From Pseudomonas hormoni (GTDB lineage Bacteria > Pseudomonadota > Gammaproteobacteria > Pseudomonadales > Pseudomonadaceae): a stretch of DNA of 64,000 nucleotides. The stretch spans positions 935,001 to 999,000 of the forward strand of contig NZ_CP075566.1 of assembly GCF_018502625.1 (NCBI RefSeq). The letters run 5' to 3'. Each line of letters starts with the position of its first letter. Positions within the stretch are counted from its first letter, which is position 1. A model generated the notes under the pieces. That model was not told where the DNA came from and did not search any database. It worked only from the letters and a program-made list of their open reading frames with translations. Positions 43,641 to 53,221 of this stretch are shown one piece after another. A program made the position numbers and the translations under genes.

Positions 43641-44930
43641 ATGGATATGCGCAAGGGCGGTTTGGGTGTCAGTAGCAACGATTCGGGCTCCTATTCGGAC
43701 CTGAATCGGCTGAACCAGCTCAAGGTCGGTGACAAGAACAGCGACGGGAACATGCGCAAAGTGGCGCAGGAGTTCGAGTCGCTTTTCCTCGGTGAAATGC
43801 TCAAGTCCATGCGCAAGGCTACCGACACCCTGGGTGAGGACAATCCACTCAACACCCCGGCGGCCAAGCAGTACCAGGAAATGTACGACCAGCAACTGGC
43901 CGTTTCCATGTCCCGCCAAGGTGGTGGTATTGGCCTGGCGGACGTGCTGATGCGTCAGATGTCGAAGAACAAACCGCTGGCGCCGGGCGAAGCAGCTGCC
44001 GCATCGGCGGCCAAGCAAGCGGCCGCGAAAGCCGCCGTGGAAACGCCAATTGCCGCCGGCACGGTCGCCGTCAACGGACCGTTGTCGCGCCTCAATGGCG
44101 AGCGTCCGTTGTGGGCATCGCGCTCGGTCCGTGCACCGCAGGCAGAAGGCGACGGTACGCACCGCAATGACATGGCGCTGATCAATCAGCGACGTCTGGC
44201 GTTGCCACCGAAACTGGCTGACCGCTTGCTGGCAGGTCTGGTGCCTTCGGCCACGACTGCGGCCACGACAGTCAACAAGACGCCATTGCCGGAGCGCACC
44301 ACGCTTACCGGTTCAGGGCCGTTGTACAACGGTGATTGGCTGGCGAATGCCCAGGCAGCATCGAACGGAGGGCTGCAGATTCATGGTCGTGCCATGGCGC
44401 AAATTCCCCTGGCGCCAGCGAAGAAAGCCTTCAGCTCCGCCGATGAATTCGTCAATACCATGCTGCCGATGGCCAAGGAAGCCGCCGAGCGTATCGGGGT
44501 CGATCCGCGTTACCTCGTGGCCCAGGCGGCGCTGGAAACCGGTTGGGGCAAATCGGTCATGCGCGCACAGGATGGCAGCAGCAGCCACAACCTGTTCGGT
44601 ATCAAGGCCAGCAGCAGCTGGCAGGGCAATTCGGCGCGGGCGATCACCAGCGAATTCAGGAATGGCGCGATGGTCAAGGAGACGGCCGAGTTCCGTTCCT
44701 ACGACTCTTACAAGGACAGTTTCCATGACCTTGTGACTTTGTTGCAAACCAACAATCGCTATCAAGATGTCGTGAAGTCGGCCGATAACCCAGAACAGTT
44801 TGTACGCGAGTTGCAAAAGGCCGGTTACGCAACCGACCCGGACTACGCGAGCAAGATTTCGCAGATAGCCAAGCAGATGACGAGTTACCAGAACTACGCT
44901 GCGGCGGGCGTTTCCACCACGCCTTTATAG
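43641..44930 (+). CDS. flgJ: Flagellar rod-assembly protein / peptidoglycan hydrolase FlgJ, 429 aa
   Basis: The N-terminal rod-scaffold domain (residues ~30-110; VAQEFESLFLGEMLKSMRKA and the MYDQQLA motif) is followed by an Ala/Pro-rich linker. The C-terminal glucosaminidase domain (~275-420) has AKEAAERIGVDPRYLVAQAA and ETGWGKSVM, whose Glu is the expected catalytic residue, then HNLFGIKAS and FRSYDSYKDSF. It opens the peptidoglycan for the rod. It follows flgI by 11 bases. Confidence 0.95.
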   Translation: MDMRKGGLGVSSNDSGSYSDLNRLNQLKVGDKNSDGNMRKVAQEFESLFLGEMLKSMRKATDTLGEDNPLNTPAAKQYQEMYDQQLAVSMSRQGGGIGLADVLMRQMSKNKPLAPGEAAAASAAKQAAAKAAVETPIAAGTVAVNGPLSRLNGERPLWASRSVRAPQAEGDGTHRNDMALINQRRLALPPKLADRLLAGLVPSATTAATTVNKTPLPERTTLTGSGPLYNGDWLANAQAASNGGLQIHGRAMAQIPLAPAKKAFSSADEFVNTMLPMAKEAAERIGVDPRYLVAQAALETGWGKSVMRAQDGSSSHNLFGIKASSSWQGNSARAITSEFRNGAMVKETAEFRSYDSYKDSFHDLVTLLQTNNRYQDVVKSADNPEQFVRELQKAGYATDPDYASKISQIAKQMTSYQNYAAAGVSTTPL

Positions 44931-44953
44931 GCACAAGGATTAAGGTCTGAATC

Positions 44954-47020
44954 ATGAGTTTGCTCAATATCGGGATGTCGGGTCTGGCCGCTGGCCAATC
45001 CTCGTTGATGACCACCGGCAACAACATTGCCAACGTCGACACCGCCGGGTACTCCCGCCAGCAAACAGTGCAGGGCACCAAGGCCTCGCAGCATTTCGGC
45101 AACGTGTACATCGGCACCGGCACGACGCTGGCCGATGTGCGTCGCGTGTACAACAGCTATCTCGATGCGCAGTTGCAGACCACCACTTCGCTCAACAGCG
45201 ATTCGGCCGCCTACCTGAATCAGGTCACGCCGCTGGACAAATTGCTCTCTGACACCAGCACCGGCCTGAACGGCGCCCTGACCAAGTTTTTTGCCTCGGT
45301 GCAGAACGTCAACGCCAAGCCGGGTGATGATGCCTCCCGCCAATTGCTGCTCAGCGATGCCCAGGCCTTGAGCAACCGTTTCAACTCGGTCTCCACGCAG
45401 CTGAACCAACAGAATGCCAACATCAACGGCAACCTGACGAACATGGCAGATCAGGTCAACAAGCTGGCCGCTACTGTGGCGCAGTTGAACCAGAAGATCT
45501 CCGAGGTTTCCAGCTCCGGCGGCATGCCGAACGACCTGCTCGACGCGCGTAACGAAACCGTGCGCCAACTGTCGACCTTCACCGGTGCGCAAGTGGTGGA
45601 GCGTGAAGGCAGCCTCGACATTTACCTGGGCAGCGGTCAGCCGCTGGTCATAGGCAACACGTCCAACAAACTTGAGACGGTGCCAAGCAAAGAAGATCCG
45701 GGCCGTCTGGCGCTGCAGCTCAATCGCGGCTCGAGCACCATCGACATCACGTCGATCATGACCGGCGGTGAAATCGGCGGTCTGCTGCGTTATCGCAGCA
45801 CCGTGCTGGACCCGGCCATGAACGAACTGGGGCGTGTGGCGCTGGTTGTCGCCGATCAGATGAACAGCCTTCAGGCCCAAGGCATCGACAAGAACGGTGC
45901 CTTCGGTTCGAACCTGTTCACCAACATCAATTCGGCCAAGCTGATCTCTGAACGCAGCGTCGCCGCCACCAGCAACGTGGGCGCCGGCAACTTCGATGTG
46001 AGCATCAAGGACTCTGGCAAGCTGACCATCAACGATTACAAGGTCACGTTCACCACGGCTACCGACTACACCGTTCAGCGCCTGCCGGACAACACGCCCA
46101 TGGGGACCTTCAGCACGGCACCGCCGGCAACGGCACCGGTCATCGATGGCTTCGAGCTGAAGTTCAACGCGGCGGCTGCCACGGCGGGCGACACCTTCAA
46201 GATCACCCCGACCCGCGATGCGGCGGCGAACATCAAGACCGAGATGACCGACTCCAAGCGTCTGGCCATTGCGGCACCGTTGGGTGCAGCTATTGCGGCG
46301 AGCGGCAGTGGTAGCGGCACCCTGTCGATCCCGGCCAGCGGTCAACCGACCCTGACCACCAAGTTCGACATCTACGACACGGCGACCACCACCGCGATGC
46401 AGAACGGCCTGAAAAACTCCACGCCGACCAAGGTTGTGTTTGGTGCGGTGTCCGCCAGCGGCACCAGCCAGGCCTACCAGTTTCTGGATGCCAAGGGTGG
46501 GGTGATCAGCAGCGGCACCATCAAGCCAGGTGAGACCAACACCCTGAACCTGAGCATTCCGCTCACGGATGCCACGGGTGCGCCGATCCCGCCTGCGCCT
46601 GCCACTCAGTACACCGCGGCCTTCAACATGACCATCGCCGGTGCCCCGAGCAACGGCGCGGCGATCAACGTCTCGCTCACCCAGCCGGGCAGCCTGGACA
46701 ACCGTAACGGCACCGCACTGGCCGGCTTGCAGACCGCGCAGACCGTGGACACCGGTTCGGCCAGCAAAGGTATTTCCCTGAACGACGCTTACGGCAAACT
46801 GGTCGAGGGCGTGGGTTCCAAGGCGGCACAGGGCAAGCTCGACAGCGCGGCGACCGACGCCATCCTGGCGAATGCCAAGGGCGCGCGCGACTCGCTCTCG
46901 GGTGTCGACCTCGATGAGGAAACCGGCAACCTGGTCAAGTATCAGCAGTACTACACCGCGTCTTCGCAGATCATCAAGGCTGCGCAGGAAACCTTCAGCA
47001 CACTGATCAACAGTCTTTAA
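44954..47020 (+). CDS. flgK: Flagellar hook-associated protein 1 FlgK, 688 aa
   Basis: First hook-filament junction protein. The N-terminal axial motif (TTGNNIANVDTAGYSRQQ) and the C-terminal GVDLDEETGNLVKYQQYYTASSQ-like end are conserved. The middle (residues ~330-580) is a long Thr/Ala/Gly-rich surface domain, making the protein longer than enteric FlgK (about 550 aa) and similar to other Pseudomonas versions. Only 23 bases separate it from flgJ. Confidence 0.95.
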   Translation: MSLLNIGMSGLAAGQSSLMTTGNNIANVDTAGYSRQQTVQGTKASQHFGNVYIGTGTTLADVRRVYNSYLDAQLQTTTSLNSDSAAYLNQVTPLDKLLSDTSTGLNGALTKFFASVQNVNAKPGDDASRQLLLSDAQALSNRFNSVSTQLNQQNANINGNLTNMADQVNKLAATVAQLNQKISEVSSSGGMPNDLLDARNETVRQLSTFTGAQVVEREGSLDIYLGSGQPLVIGNTSNKLETVPSKEDPGRLALQLNRGSSTIDITSIMTGGEIGGLLRYRSTVLDPAMNELGRVALVVADQMNSLQAQGIDKNGAFGSNLFTNINSAKLISERSVAATSNVGAGNFDVSIKDSGKLTINDYKVTFTTATDYTVQRLPDNTPMGTFSTAPPATAPVIDGFELKFNAAAATAGDTFKITPTRDAAANIKTEMTDSKRLAIAAPLGAAIAASGSGSGTLSIPASGQPTLTTKFDIYDTATTTAMQNGLKNSTPTKVVFGAVSASGTSQAYQFLDAKGGVISSGTIKPGETNTLNLSIPLTDATGAPIPPAPATQYTAAFNMTIAGAPSNGAAINVSLTQPGSLDNRNGTALAGLQTAQTVDTGSASKGISLNDAYGKLVEGVGSKAAQGKLDSAATDAILANAKGARDSLSGVDLDEETGNLVKYQQYYTASSQIIKAAQETFSTLINSL

Positions 47021-47033
47021 GGAGTCGTAGCCC

Positions 47034-48632
47034 ATGCGCATTTCTACCGCCCAGTTTTACGAGTCCTCGGCTGCGAACTACCAAAAGAACTTCGCCAACG
47101 TGGTCAAGAGCAGCGAAGAGGCGAGCAGCCTGGTTCGCGTCAACACGGCCGCTGATGATCCGGTCGGCGCCTCGCGTCTGCTGCAATTGGGTCAGCAGGC
47201 CTCGATGCTCGATCAGTTCTCGAACAACATGACGACGATCAAAGCCACGCTTGGCCAGACTGAAGCGGTGATGACCAGCATCGGCAACGTGCTGCAACGC
47301 GCCAAGGAACTGGCCCTGGGTGCCGGCAACGCCGGCTATACCGATGCCGACCGCCAGGCGAACGCGTCGGAGCTGGGTCAGATTGAAGAGCAGCTGTTGA
47401 GCCTGATGAACACCAAGGACGAAAACGGCAAGTACATTTTCGCCGGCTCCAAGGGCGACACCGTTCCGTTCACGCGCAATACCGACGGCACCTACAGCTA
47501 CAACGGTGATCAGGTCACGCTGGACCTGCCGATTGGCGATACCCAGTCGATGGCCACCAACAGCACCGGTTGGGCAGTTTTCCAGCAGGCGATCAACACC
47601 AGTCGCACGCAGACCGGTATGACTTCGCCTACGCCGGCCGTCGATGGCGGTCGTGTGGTGCTTTCCAATGGTCAGGTGAATTCGGACGTGACCTACAACG
47701 CCAAATTCCGTGGTGGCGAGCCCTACACTGTGAATTTCCTCAGCCCTACGCAACTGGAAATCCGGGATTCGCTGGGTAACGACGTCACGTCCGAGGCTTC
47801 TGGCAATGGCGTGTTCAGCTCCACCGGCGGTGCCGGCACACAGACGATCAATTTCCGTGGCGTTGATCTGAAGTTGAACATCAACATGAAATCGGGTGAT
47901 GTTCCGGCGACTGTGTTTCCGGCGCCCCCGTCCCCCAATGCCTACAGCTTCACCCTGGCGGCCAAGCCGGACAGCTTCAACGCGTCTCGTGCGCCAGGCA
48001 ACGTGTCGACGGATGTGGTTACCAACACGGCAATCACCAGCAGCGCCGCCTACCATGCCAGCTTTCCGGAAGGCGGGGCGATTCTCAAGTTCACCAGCCC
48101 TACCGCTTTCGAGTTGTATGCCGCGCCTCTGACGGCGAACAGCAAACCGGTTTCCAACGGCGTTCTGGCGGGCAACGTCGCCACCGCATCGGGTGTCGCC
48201 TTTACGCTCAGCGGGGCGCCGACGATGTCTGCCGGTGACCAGTTCTCTGTCGTCGTCAACACGCACCAGACGCAGAACGTTCTGGACACCGTCAGCCAGC
48301 TGAAAACCGCGCTGTCGACGCCGACCAACAACAATCCGCTGGCCATTCAGAAACTCAACGAAGCCGTTGGTTCGGGCGTCGGCAACCTGGCCAGTGGCAT
48401 CGATCAGTTGACCTCCGGCATCAGTTCCGTGGGTGGCCGCGGTGCGTCGTTGACGACCCAGACCGAAATCAACCAGAGCCTGGTGCTGGCCAACACGCAG
48501 ACCCAGGGGTCGATCCGTGATTCGGACCCGGCCACGGTGATGACCCGCCTGACTTTGCAGCAAACCATGCTGCAGGCCTCGCAATTGGCGTTCAGCAAAA
48601 TCGCTCAGTTGGGGCTGTTCAACAAAGTCTGA
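47034..48632 (+). CDS. flgL: Flagellar hook-associated protein 3 FlgL, 532 aa
   Basis: The flagellin-like N-terminus (MRISTAQFYESSAANYQKNF, then RVNTAADDPVGASRLLQL) and C-terminus (LTLQQTMLQASQLAFSKIAQLGLF) form the junction core. The middle contains an insertion with two similar YNAKF/YHASF-P-x-x-Y/L segments (~220-420), so the protein is about 100 residues longer than the P. aeruginosa FlgL I remember. GGAG lies 10 bases before ATG 47034. Last gene of the operon; a GC-rich hairpin follows. Confidence 0.94.
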   Translation: MRISTAQFYESSAANYQKNFANVVKSSEEASSLVRVNTAADDPVGASRLLQLGQQASMLDQFSNNMTTIKATLGQTEAVMTSIGNVLQRAKELALGAGNAGYTDADRQANASELGQIEEQLLSLMNTKDENGKYIFAGSKGDTVPFTRNTDGTYSYNGDQVTLDLPIGDTQSMATNSTGWAVFQQAINTSRTQTGMTSPTPAVDGGRVVLSNGQVNSDVTYNAKFRGGEPYTVNFLSPTQLEIRDSLGNDVTSEASGNGVFSSTGGAGTQTINFRGVDLKLNINMKSGDVPATVFPAPPSPNAYSFTLAAKPDSFNASRAPGNVSTDVVTNTAITSSAAYHASFPEGGAILKFTSPTAFELYAAPLTANSKPVSNGVLAGNVATASGVAFTLSGAPTMSAGDQFSVVVNTHQTQNVLDTVSQLKTALSTPTNNNPLAIQKLNEAVGSGVGNLASGIDQLTSGISSVGGRGASLTTQTEINQSLVLANTQTQGSIRDSDPATVMTRLTLQQTMLQASQLAFSKIAQLGLFNKV

Positions 48633-48640
48633 GTCGAGAC

Positions 48641-48664
48641 CTTCGCGCTATTGGCGCGAGGGTT
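48641..48664 (+). terminator. Hairpin after flgL
   Basis: CCTTCGCGC-TATTG-GCGCGAGGG forms a GC-rich stem 8 bases after the stop. No adjacent T run; TTTTTT occurs 25 bases later, so termination is uncertain. Confidence 0.45.
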
Positions 48665-48756
48665 GAGGCACCGAGTGCAAACCGTCTTTTTTCAGCGGTT
48701 CAGGGCTGCTCCACTCGTTCCAGAGTGAGCGCCCGCCGCTCGAGAGTTCCCCCGCC

Positions 48757-51700
48757 GTGAAACCAGCTCCTCTTGTCAGCATCGCCATTCCCGCCTACAA
48801 CGCCCAGTACTTTCAGGCGGCGTTGCAAAGTGCTCTGAATCAGACTTATGCATCGCTTGAAGTGATTGTCTGTGACGACAGCAGCAGCGACGAAATCCAC
48901 GATCTGGTCCAGGCCTGCACGGTGCCGCAAGGCTTGACCCTGCGTTATGTGCGCAATGATCGCCACTTGGGGTTCAAGGGTAATCTGATTGCCTGCGCCG
49001 AGCAGGCAACCGGGGAGTACCTCAAGTTTCTCTGCGATGACGATCAATTGCTGCCTGAGTGTATTGCCCGTCAGGTGCAGGGTTTCATCGAATATGACGA
49101 TGTGAACCTGGTGATTGCCCAGCGTCAGTTTTGCGACGGCGATTACCTGCTGCTGCCCGAGCGACTGGAGAACACCAGCTTTTCCTCGGGGAATACGCTG
49201 TTCAAGGGCGAAGACTTGCTGGATGTGCTGGAAAGCACGGCGGTCAACTTTCTCAGCAATCTGAGTGGCGCCCTGATGCGCACCCATCAGGTGCTGGAGT
49301 ATTTGCCTGCCTTGACCCAGATCGGTGAAGGGTTTGTCGCCCGTCTCGATTTCGCCTTGTTTGTGTGTCTGTTGCGTCGCGGCAATCTGGCGGTCATGGG
49401 GCAGATACTCAGCTTCGAGCGCTTGCACCCGGCGCGCATGAGCAATCAACTGGAGGTCGAGCAGGCCGTGGCGGTCGAGCTTGGCTGGCTGACCCAGATG
49501 CTGGCGGTGCGCAGCGGCGAGCCGGCACCTGCGCCGGGGCATGTTCGCTACATCGATCTGGCCAGCGCCGCCCTCGGTGAGCCGTACGCCTGGGAGGAAA
49601 TGCCCCTGAGTCGTTCACTGGGCTTTTCCGCGACCTTGATACGTTCGCGGGTGGGTGAAAACTGTGACAGTTTCTCTGATGTGTACCAGCAATGGTTGGC
49701 CTGTCGCACCCTGAACCCGGCCCAGCAACGCCTGTTGCCTGCGCGCCTTGCCTCGTGGGCATGGCAGCCGCGGATTGTTCCGGTGGTGATTGATGCCGAC
49801 GGCGACGATGCAGCGCTGGGCGTCACACTGGAGAGCATCGAGCGGCAGGTCTATGCCGCCGAAACGGTGTTGGTGCTCGGCGGTGAAAATCGTGCCAGTG
49901 CCCTTGCCGGTAACGTGATTCGTGTGACCCTGCAAGGCGACGGATTTGAGCAGCTCAATGTCCTTTTGATGCAAATGGACGGTGCGGACTGGTTCTATCT
50001 CCTGCGGGCAGGTGATCGCCTGAATGAACTGGCCTTGCTGCTTTTGGCCGAGCGCATGGTCGAGAGTGCCGGTGCGTTGTGCATTTACAGTGATGAAGGT
50101 GGTCTGCGCAACGAGTTGTCGGTGGAGCCGATCTTCAAATCCGATTTCAATCTGGACCTGTTGCGCAGTTATCCCTACATCGGGCGGACACTGGCCATTC
50201 AGCGCCAACGCTTTGTGGACGCCGGTGGATTCAACCCGGATTTCACCGAGCTCAGTCCACATGATCTGCTCTGGCGCCTCGTCGAAAGCCATGGCGCGCA
50301 TGTCGTGGAGCATGTCGCTCAAGTGCTGGTCGAATCCTCGTTCGGCCTGTCGCAATGGCTCGCGTTGCCGCAAGTGATCGAGCAAAACCCCCGTGTACTG
50401 ACCGCGCACCTTGACCGTATCGGTGCTGCACACGAAGTCCGGCAGGGCAGCGTGCCGCTGATCAATCGAATTGACTACCACCATGGCTTTCAACCGCTGG
50501 TGTCGATTGTCGTGGTGACCCGGGGTCGACTTGCCCCGCTTCAGCGCTGCATCGAGAGTGTGCTGGAGCATACGGCGTATGCTCACTACGAATTGTTGAT
50601 CGTCGACAATGCCAGCACCTCGATCGAGGCGCGGGACTGGCTGGCCGCGATGTCGCAAATGGGCGGCGAAAAATTGCGCGTGCTGCACTGCGATTACCCC
50701 GATAACCCGGCAGCGGCGCAGAACTTCGCGGTTGCTCAGGCTCGCGGCGAATACGTGTTGCTGCTCAGCCCGGACAGCCTGATCGTCAACCGCGACTGGC
50801 TTGGCGAACTGCTGAATCACGGCTTGCGTCCGGAAGTGGGGGTTGTTGGCGGCCGAATGGTCAACCCGCAGGGGCGTATCGAAGGTTCGGCGCTGGTGCT
50901 GGGGATGCGCGGCCCTGTCGGCGTGCCTTGGCGCGGGGAAGCGGTGACCACCCCGGGTTATATGCAGCGCCAGCAAGCGGTGCAGAACCTGAGCGCGGTG
51001 AGCACCGAATGCCTGCTGATCCGCAAGCAGGTGTTCGATGATCTCCAGGGGTTTGACGAACAGGCCTTTTCCCACATGCTCAACGGTGCGGATTTCTGCC
51101 TGCGTGTCAGGCAGACGGGGTATCTGGTGGTCTGGACGCCGTATGCCGAGTCGGTCCGCGTGGCTGCCGAGACGGAGAGTGGGCCGGTGGCGTCATCGCT
51201 GGTGGCTGAGCACATGCAATTCTATCAGCGCTGGCTGCCGATCATCGCCAGAGACCCGGCGTACAACGTCAACCTGAGCCTCAATACCAATAATTTCAGT
51301 CTTGAACCGGGCTTCAAGAACGACTGGAATCCGTTTGCCCGGCACATGCTGCCGCGGGTTCTGGCGATACCGATCAACGAGAGTGCCGTGGGTCATTACC
51401 GCGTCTCCCAGCCGTTTCTCGAGTTGGAGGCTGCGGGGCAAGTGCTTGGCAACCTTTCCTTCCATACGCCATCGGACATCGAGCTGGAACGCCAGTCGCC
51501 GGACGTTATCATCCTGCAGGGTCGCTACAGTCAGGGCGCGGTGGACGAAGTGGAGCGGGTCCGGAACAGTTCCCGGGCCTTCCGGGTCTTCGAGCTTGAT
51601 GACTACGTCATCGATGTGCCAAAGAAAAATGCTCACATACGCAAGGCCACCGTCGGCGTTGAACAAATCGTGCGGCGTGCGATCGGGTTGTGCGACCGGG

Positions 51701-52335
51701 TGGTGGTGTCGACCCAGCCACTGGCCGATGCACTCAAAGGCATGCATGACGATATTCGCGTGGTGCCGAACATGCTCGCTCCGCACCTGTGGACCGGCCT
51801 GAGCAGCCAGCGACGTACGTCCCGCAAACCGAGGGTCGGTTGGGGTGGGGGGACCAGTCATGATGGGGATCTGGCGATCATTGCCGACGTTGTTCGCCTG
51901 TTGGCGGATGAAGTTGAATGGGTGTTTTTCGGCATGTGTCCGCCGGCACTCAGGCCTTACGTACATGAATTCCATCCAGCCATGGTTCTCCAGGGCTACC
52001 CTGCCAAACTGGCCAGCCTGAACCTTGATCTGGCATTGGCGCCGTTGGAGTTCCATATCTTCAACGACTGCAAGAGCAACTTGCGCCTGCTGGAGTACGG
52101 TGCCTGCGGATACCCGGTGATCTGCACGGACACCGAGGCCTATCGCGGTTACCTGCCGTGTACCAAGGTGGTGAGCAACAGCACTGAGGAATGGCTTGAG
52201 GCCATTCGTATGCACCTGGCGGATCCGGACGCGAGTTATCGCATGGGTGATGCGCTGCGTGAGGAAGTGCTGCGGGATTACATGTTGCGGGGTAATAACG
52301 TGAATTACTGGGCTGAGGGGTGGTTGCCGAACTGA
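48757..52335 (+). CDS. Giant multidomain flagellar glycosyltransferase, 1192 aa (Fgt1-like)
   Basis: Cytoplasmic protein with at least four modules: an N-terminal GT2 domain (residues ~5-230; VSIAIPAYNAQ, DDD at 94-96); a degenerate GT2 (~335-560); a second full GT2 (~590-830; VSIVVVTRGRLAPLQRC and LLIVDNAS); and a C-terminal GT4-type domain (~880-1190; GWGGGTSHDGDL and RLLEYGACGYPVICTDTEAYRG). Position right after flgL and size match the fgt-type flagellin glycosyltransferases of P. syringae, so it probably adds sugars to flagellin. GTG 48757 is the only start near the first conserved residue; the ribosome site is weak. Confidence 0.85.
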   Translation: MKPAPLVSIAIPAYNAQYFQAALQSALNQTYASLEVIVCDDSSSDEIHDLVQACTVPQGLTLRYVRNDRHLGFKGNLIACAEQATGEYLKFLCDDDQLLPECIARQVQGFIEYDDVNLVIAQRQFCDGDYLLLPERLENTSFSSGNTLFKGEDLLDVLESTAVNFLSNLSGALMRTHQVLEYLPALTQIGEGFVARLDFALFVCLLRRGNLAVMGQILSFERLHPARMSNQLEVEQAVAVELGWLTQMLAVRSGEPAPAPGHVRYIDLASAALGEPYAWEEMPLSRSLGFSATLIRSRVGENCDSFSDVYQQWLACRTLNPAQQRLLPARLASWAWQPRIVPVVIDADGDDAALGVTLESIERQVYAAETVLVLGGENRASALAGNVIRVTLQGDGFEQLNVLLMQMDGADWFYLLRAGDRLNELALLLLAERMVESAGALCIYSDEGGLRNELSVEPIFKSDFNLDLLRSYPYIGRTLAIQRQRFVDAGGFNPDFTELSPHDLLWRLVESHGAHVVEHVAQVLVESSFGLSQWLALPQVIEQNPRVLTAHLDRIGAAHEVRQGSVPLINRIDYHHGFQPLVSIVVVTRGRLAPLQRCIESVLEHTAYAHYELLIVDNASTSIEARDWLAAMSQMGGEKLRVLHCDYPDNPAAAQNFAVAQARGEYVLLLSPDSLIVNRDWLGELLNHGLRPEVGVVGGRMVNPQGRIEGSALVLGMRGPVGVPWRGEAVTTPGYMQRQQAVQNLSAVSTECLLIRKQVFDDLQGFDEQAFSHMLNGADFCLRVRQTGYLVVWTPYAESVRVAAETESGPVASSLVAEHMQFYQRWLPIIARDPAYNVNLSLNTNNFSLEPGFKNDWNPFARHMLPRVLAIPINESAVGHYRVSQPFLELEAAGQVLGNLSFHTPSDIELERQSPDVIILQGRYSQGAVDEVERVRNSSRAFRVFELDDYVIDVPKKNAHIRKATVGVEQIVRRAIGLCDRVVVSTQPLADALKGMHDDIRVVPNMLAPHLWTGLSSQRRTSRKPRVGWGGGTSHDGDLAIIADVVRLLADEVEWVFFGMCPPALRPYVHEFHPAMVLQGYPAKLASLNLDLALAPLEFHIFNDCKSNLRLLEYGACGYPVICTDTEAYRGYLPCTKVVSNSTEEWLEAIRMHLADPDASYRMGDALREEVLRDYMLRGNNVNYWAEGWLPN

Positions 52336-52362
52336 TTTTTTGGGGGGGTATTGCGATCGGGG

Positions 52363-53122
52363 GCATATCCGTTACAGCGGTCACGGCGGCTATTGGTTCC
52401 GCCCTTACGGCGGGTTACTTGGAATAGCGCCAAGTAACCAAGCGCCCAGCGCCCCTGACGTACGGTGGCTCGCTTAGGCTCGCCATGCCCTCGCTCCGGT
52501 CCTGCTCCGAGGGCCCGCCGCCATCGGCCATCCATGGCCGGGGGCGGCTAACCCGGCATCCCTGCCGGGTTGCCCACTGCGCAGAACCTCCGCTCGGCCT
52601 TCCGACGGGGCAGATCAAGATCAAAAACCAAAGCGAGGCGGCCTGATAGCCGACCTGAAGTCCGTCAGAATCATTGGGGTGAACACCCATGTCATGCCCG
52701 CCAACAATCCCCTGTAGGAGCGAGCTTGCTCGCGAAAAACGTCCAGGCGATGCGTTCATCCAGGCAGCACGCATCATCGTTAACGTCCATCGCTGGCAAG
52801 CCAGCTCCTACAGGGAAATGCGAACACATGAAGAGCCAGGTCGGCCCGAAGGCCGCCTCGCGATGCTGTGGCGGTGGTCGCCCCCTCGTGAGGCTTCGTT
52901 CCGGTTCTGCGCAGTGGGCAACCCGGCATGGATGCCGGGTTAGCCGCCCCGGATGGCCGATGGCGGCGGGCCCACGGAGCAGGACCGGAGCGAGGGCATG
53001 GCGAGCCTAGGCGAGCCACCGAACGAAAGGGGCAAAAGCCCTTGGTTACTTGGGGCTCTTCCAAGTGACCCGCTGTAAGAGCGGAACCATAAGTGGCCGT
53101 TACCGCAGAAACGGATATGTAC
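52363..53122. repeat. Long imperfect inverted repeat (arms of ~230 bases)
   Basis: The left arm (52363-52590) and the reverse complement of the right arm (~52895-53122) align along their length, including GCCATGCCCTCGCTCCGGTC and CCGCCGCCATCGGCCATCC. Each arm keeps two hairpins: GGTTACTTGG/CCAAGTAACC (one change in the right arm) and AACCCGGCA/TGCCGGGTT. The arms hold no convincing gene. A REP pair lies between them. Confidence 0.8.
52711..52813. repeat. Hybrid REP pair inside the long inverted repeat
   Basis: The left end CCTGTAGGAGCGAGCTTGCT is one REP class; the right end TCGCTGGCAAGCCAGCTCCT with ACAGG is another, so the pair is a mixed BIME. Confidence 0.8.
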
Positions 53123-53205
53123 CCCACCCCAACCAAGTAAAAACCATCAGGCCCCTAACACCTGGTTTTTTCCGCATAAGCGCCCACCCGCCACACCAAA
53201 AGAGC

Positions 53206-53221
53206 TGGCGCGTTTCCTGCA
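53206..53221 (+). promoter_or_regulatory. Sigma-54 promoter of the CDP-sugar operon
   Basis: TGGCGCGTTTCCTGCA matches TGGCACG-N4-TTGCW at nearly all positions, with GG (53207-53208) and GC (53219-53220) exactly ten bases apart. It lies ~140 bases before rfbF, in the unique sequence after the inverted repeat. Confidence 0.65.

Noticed and set aside
44894..47041. Very long open frame on the minus strand across flgK (and similar ones across flgL, flgI, scpA, rluB)
   Set aside because: These are mirror frames of GC-rich genes; the plus-strand flagellar genes have full family motifs and the minus frames give Arg/Gln/His/Val-rich nonsense.
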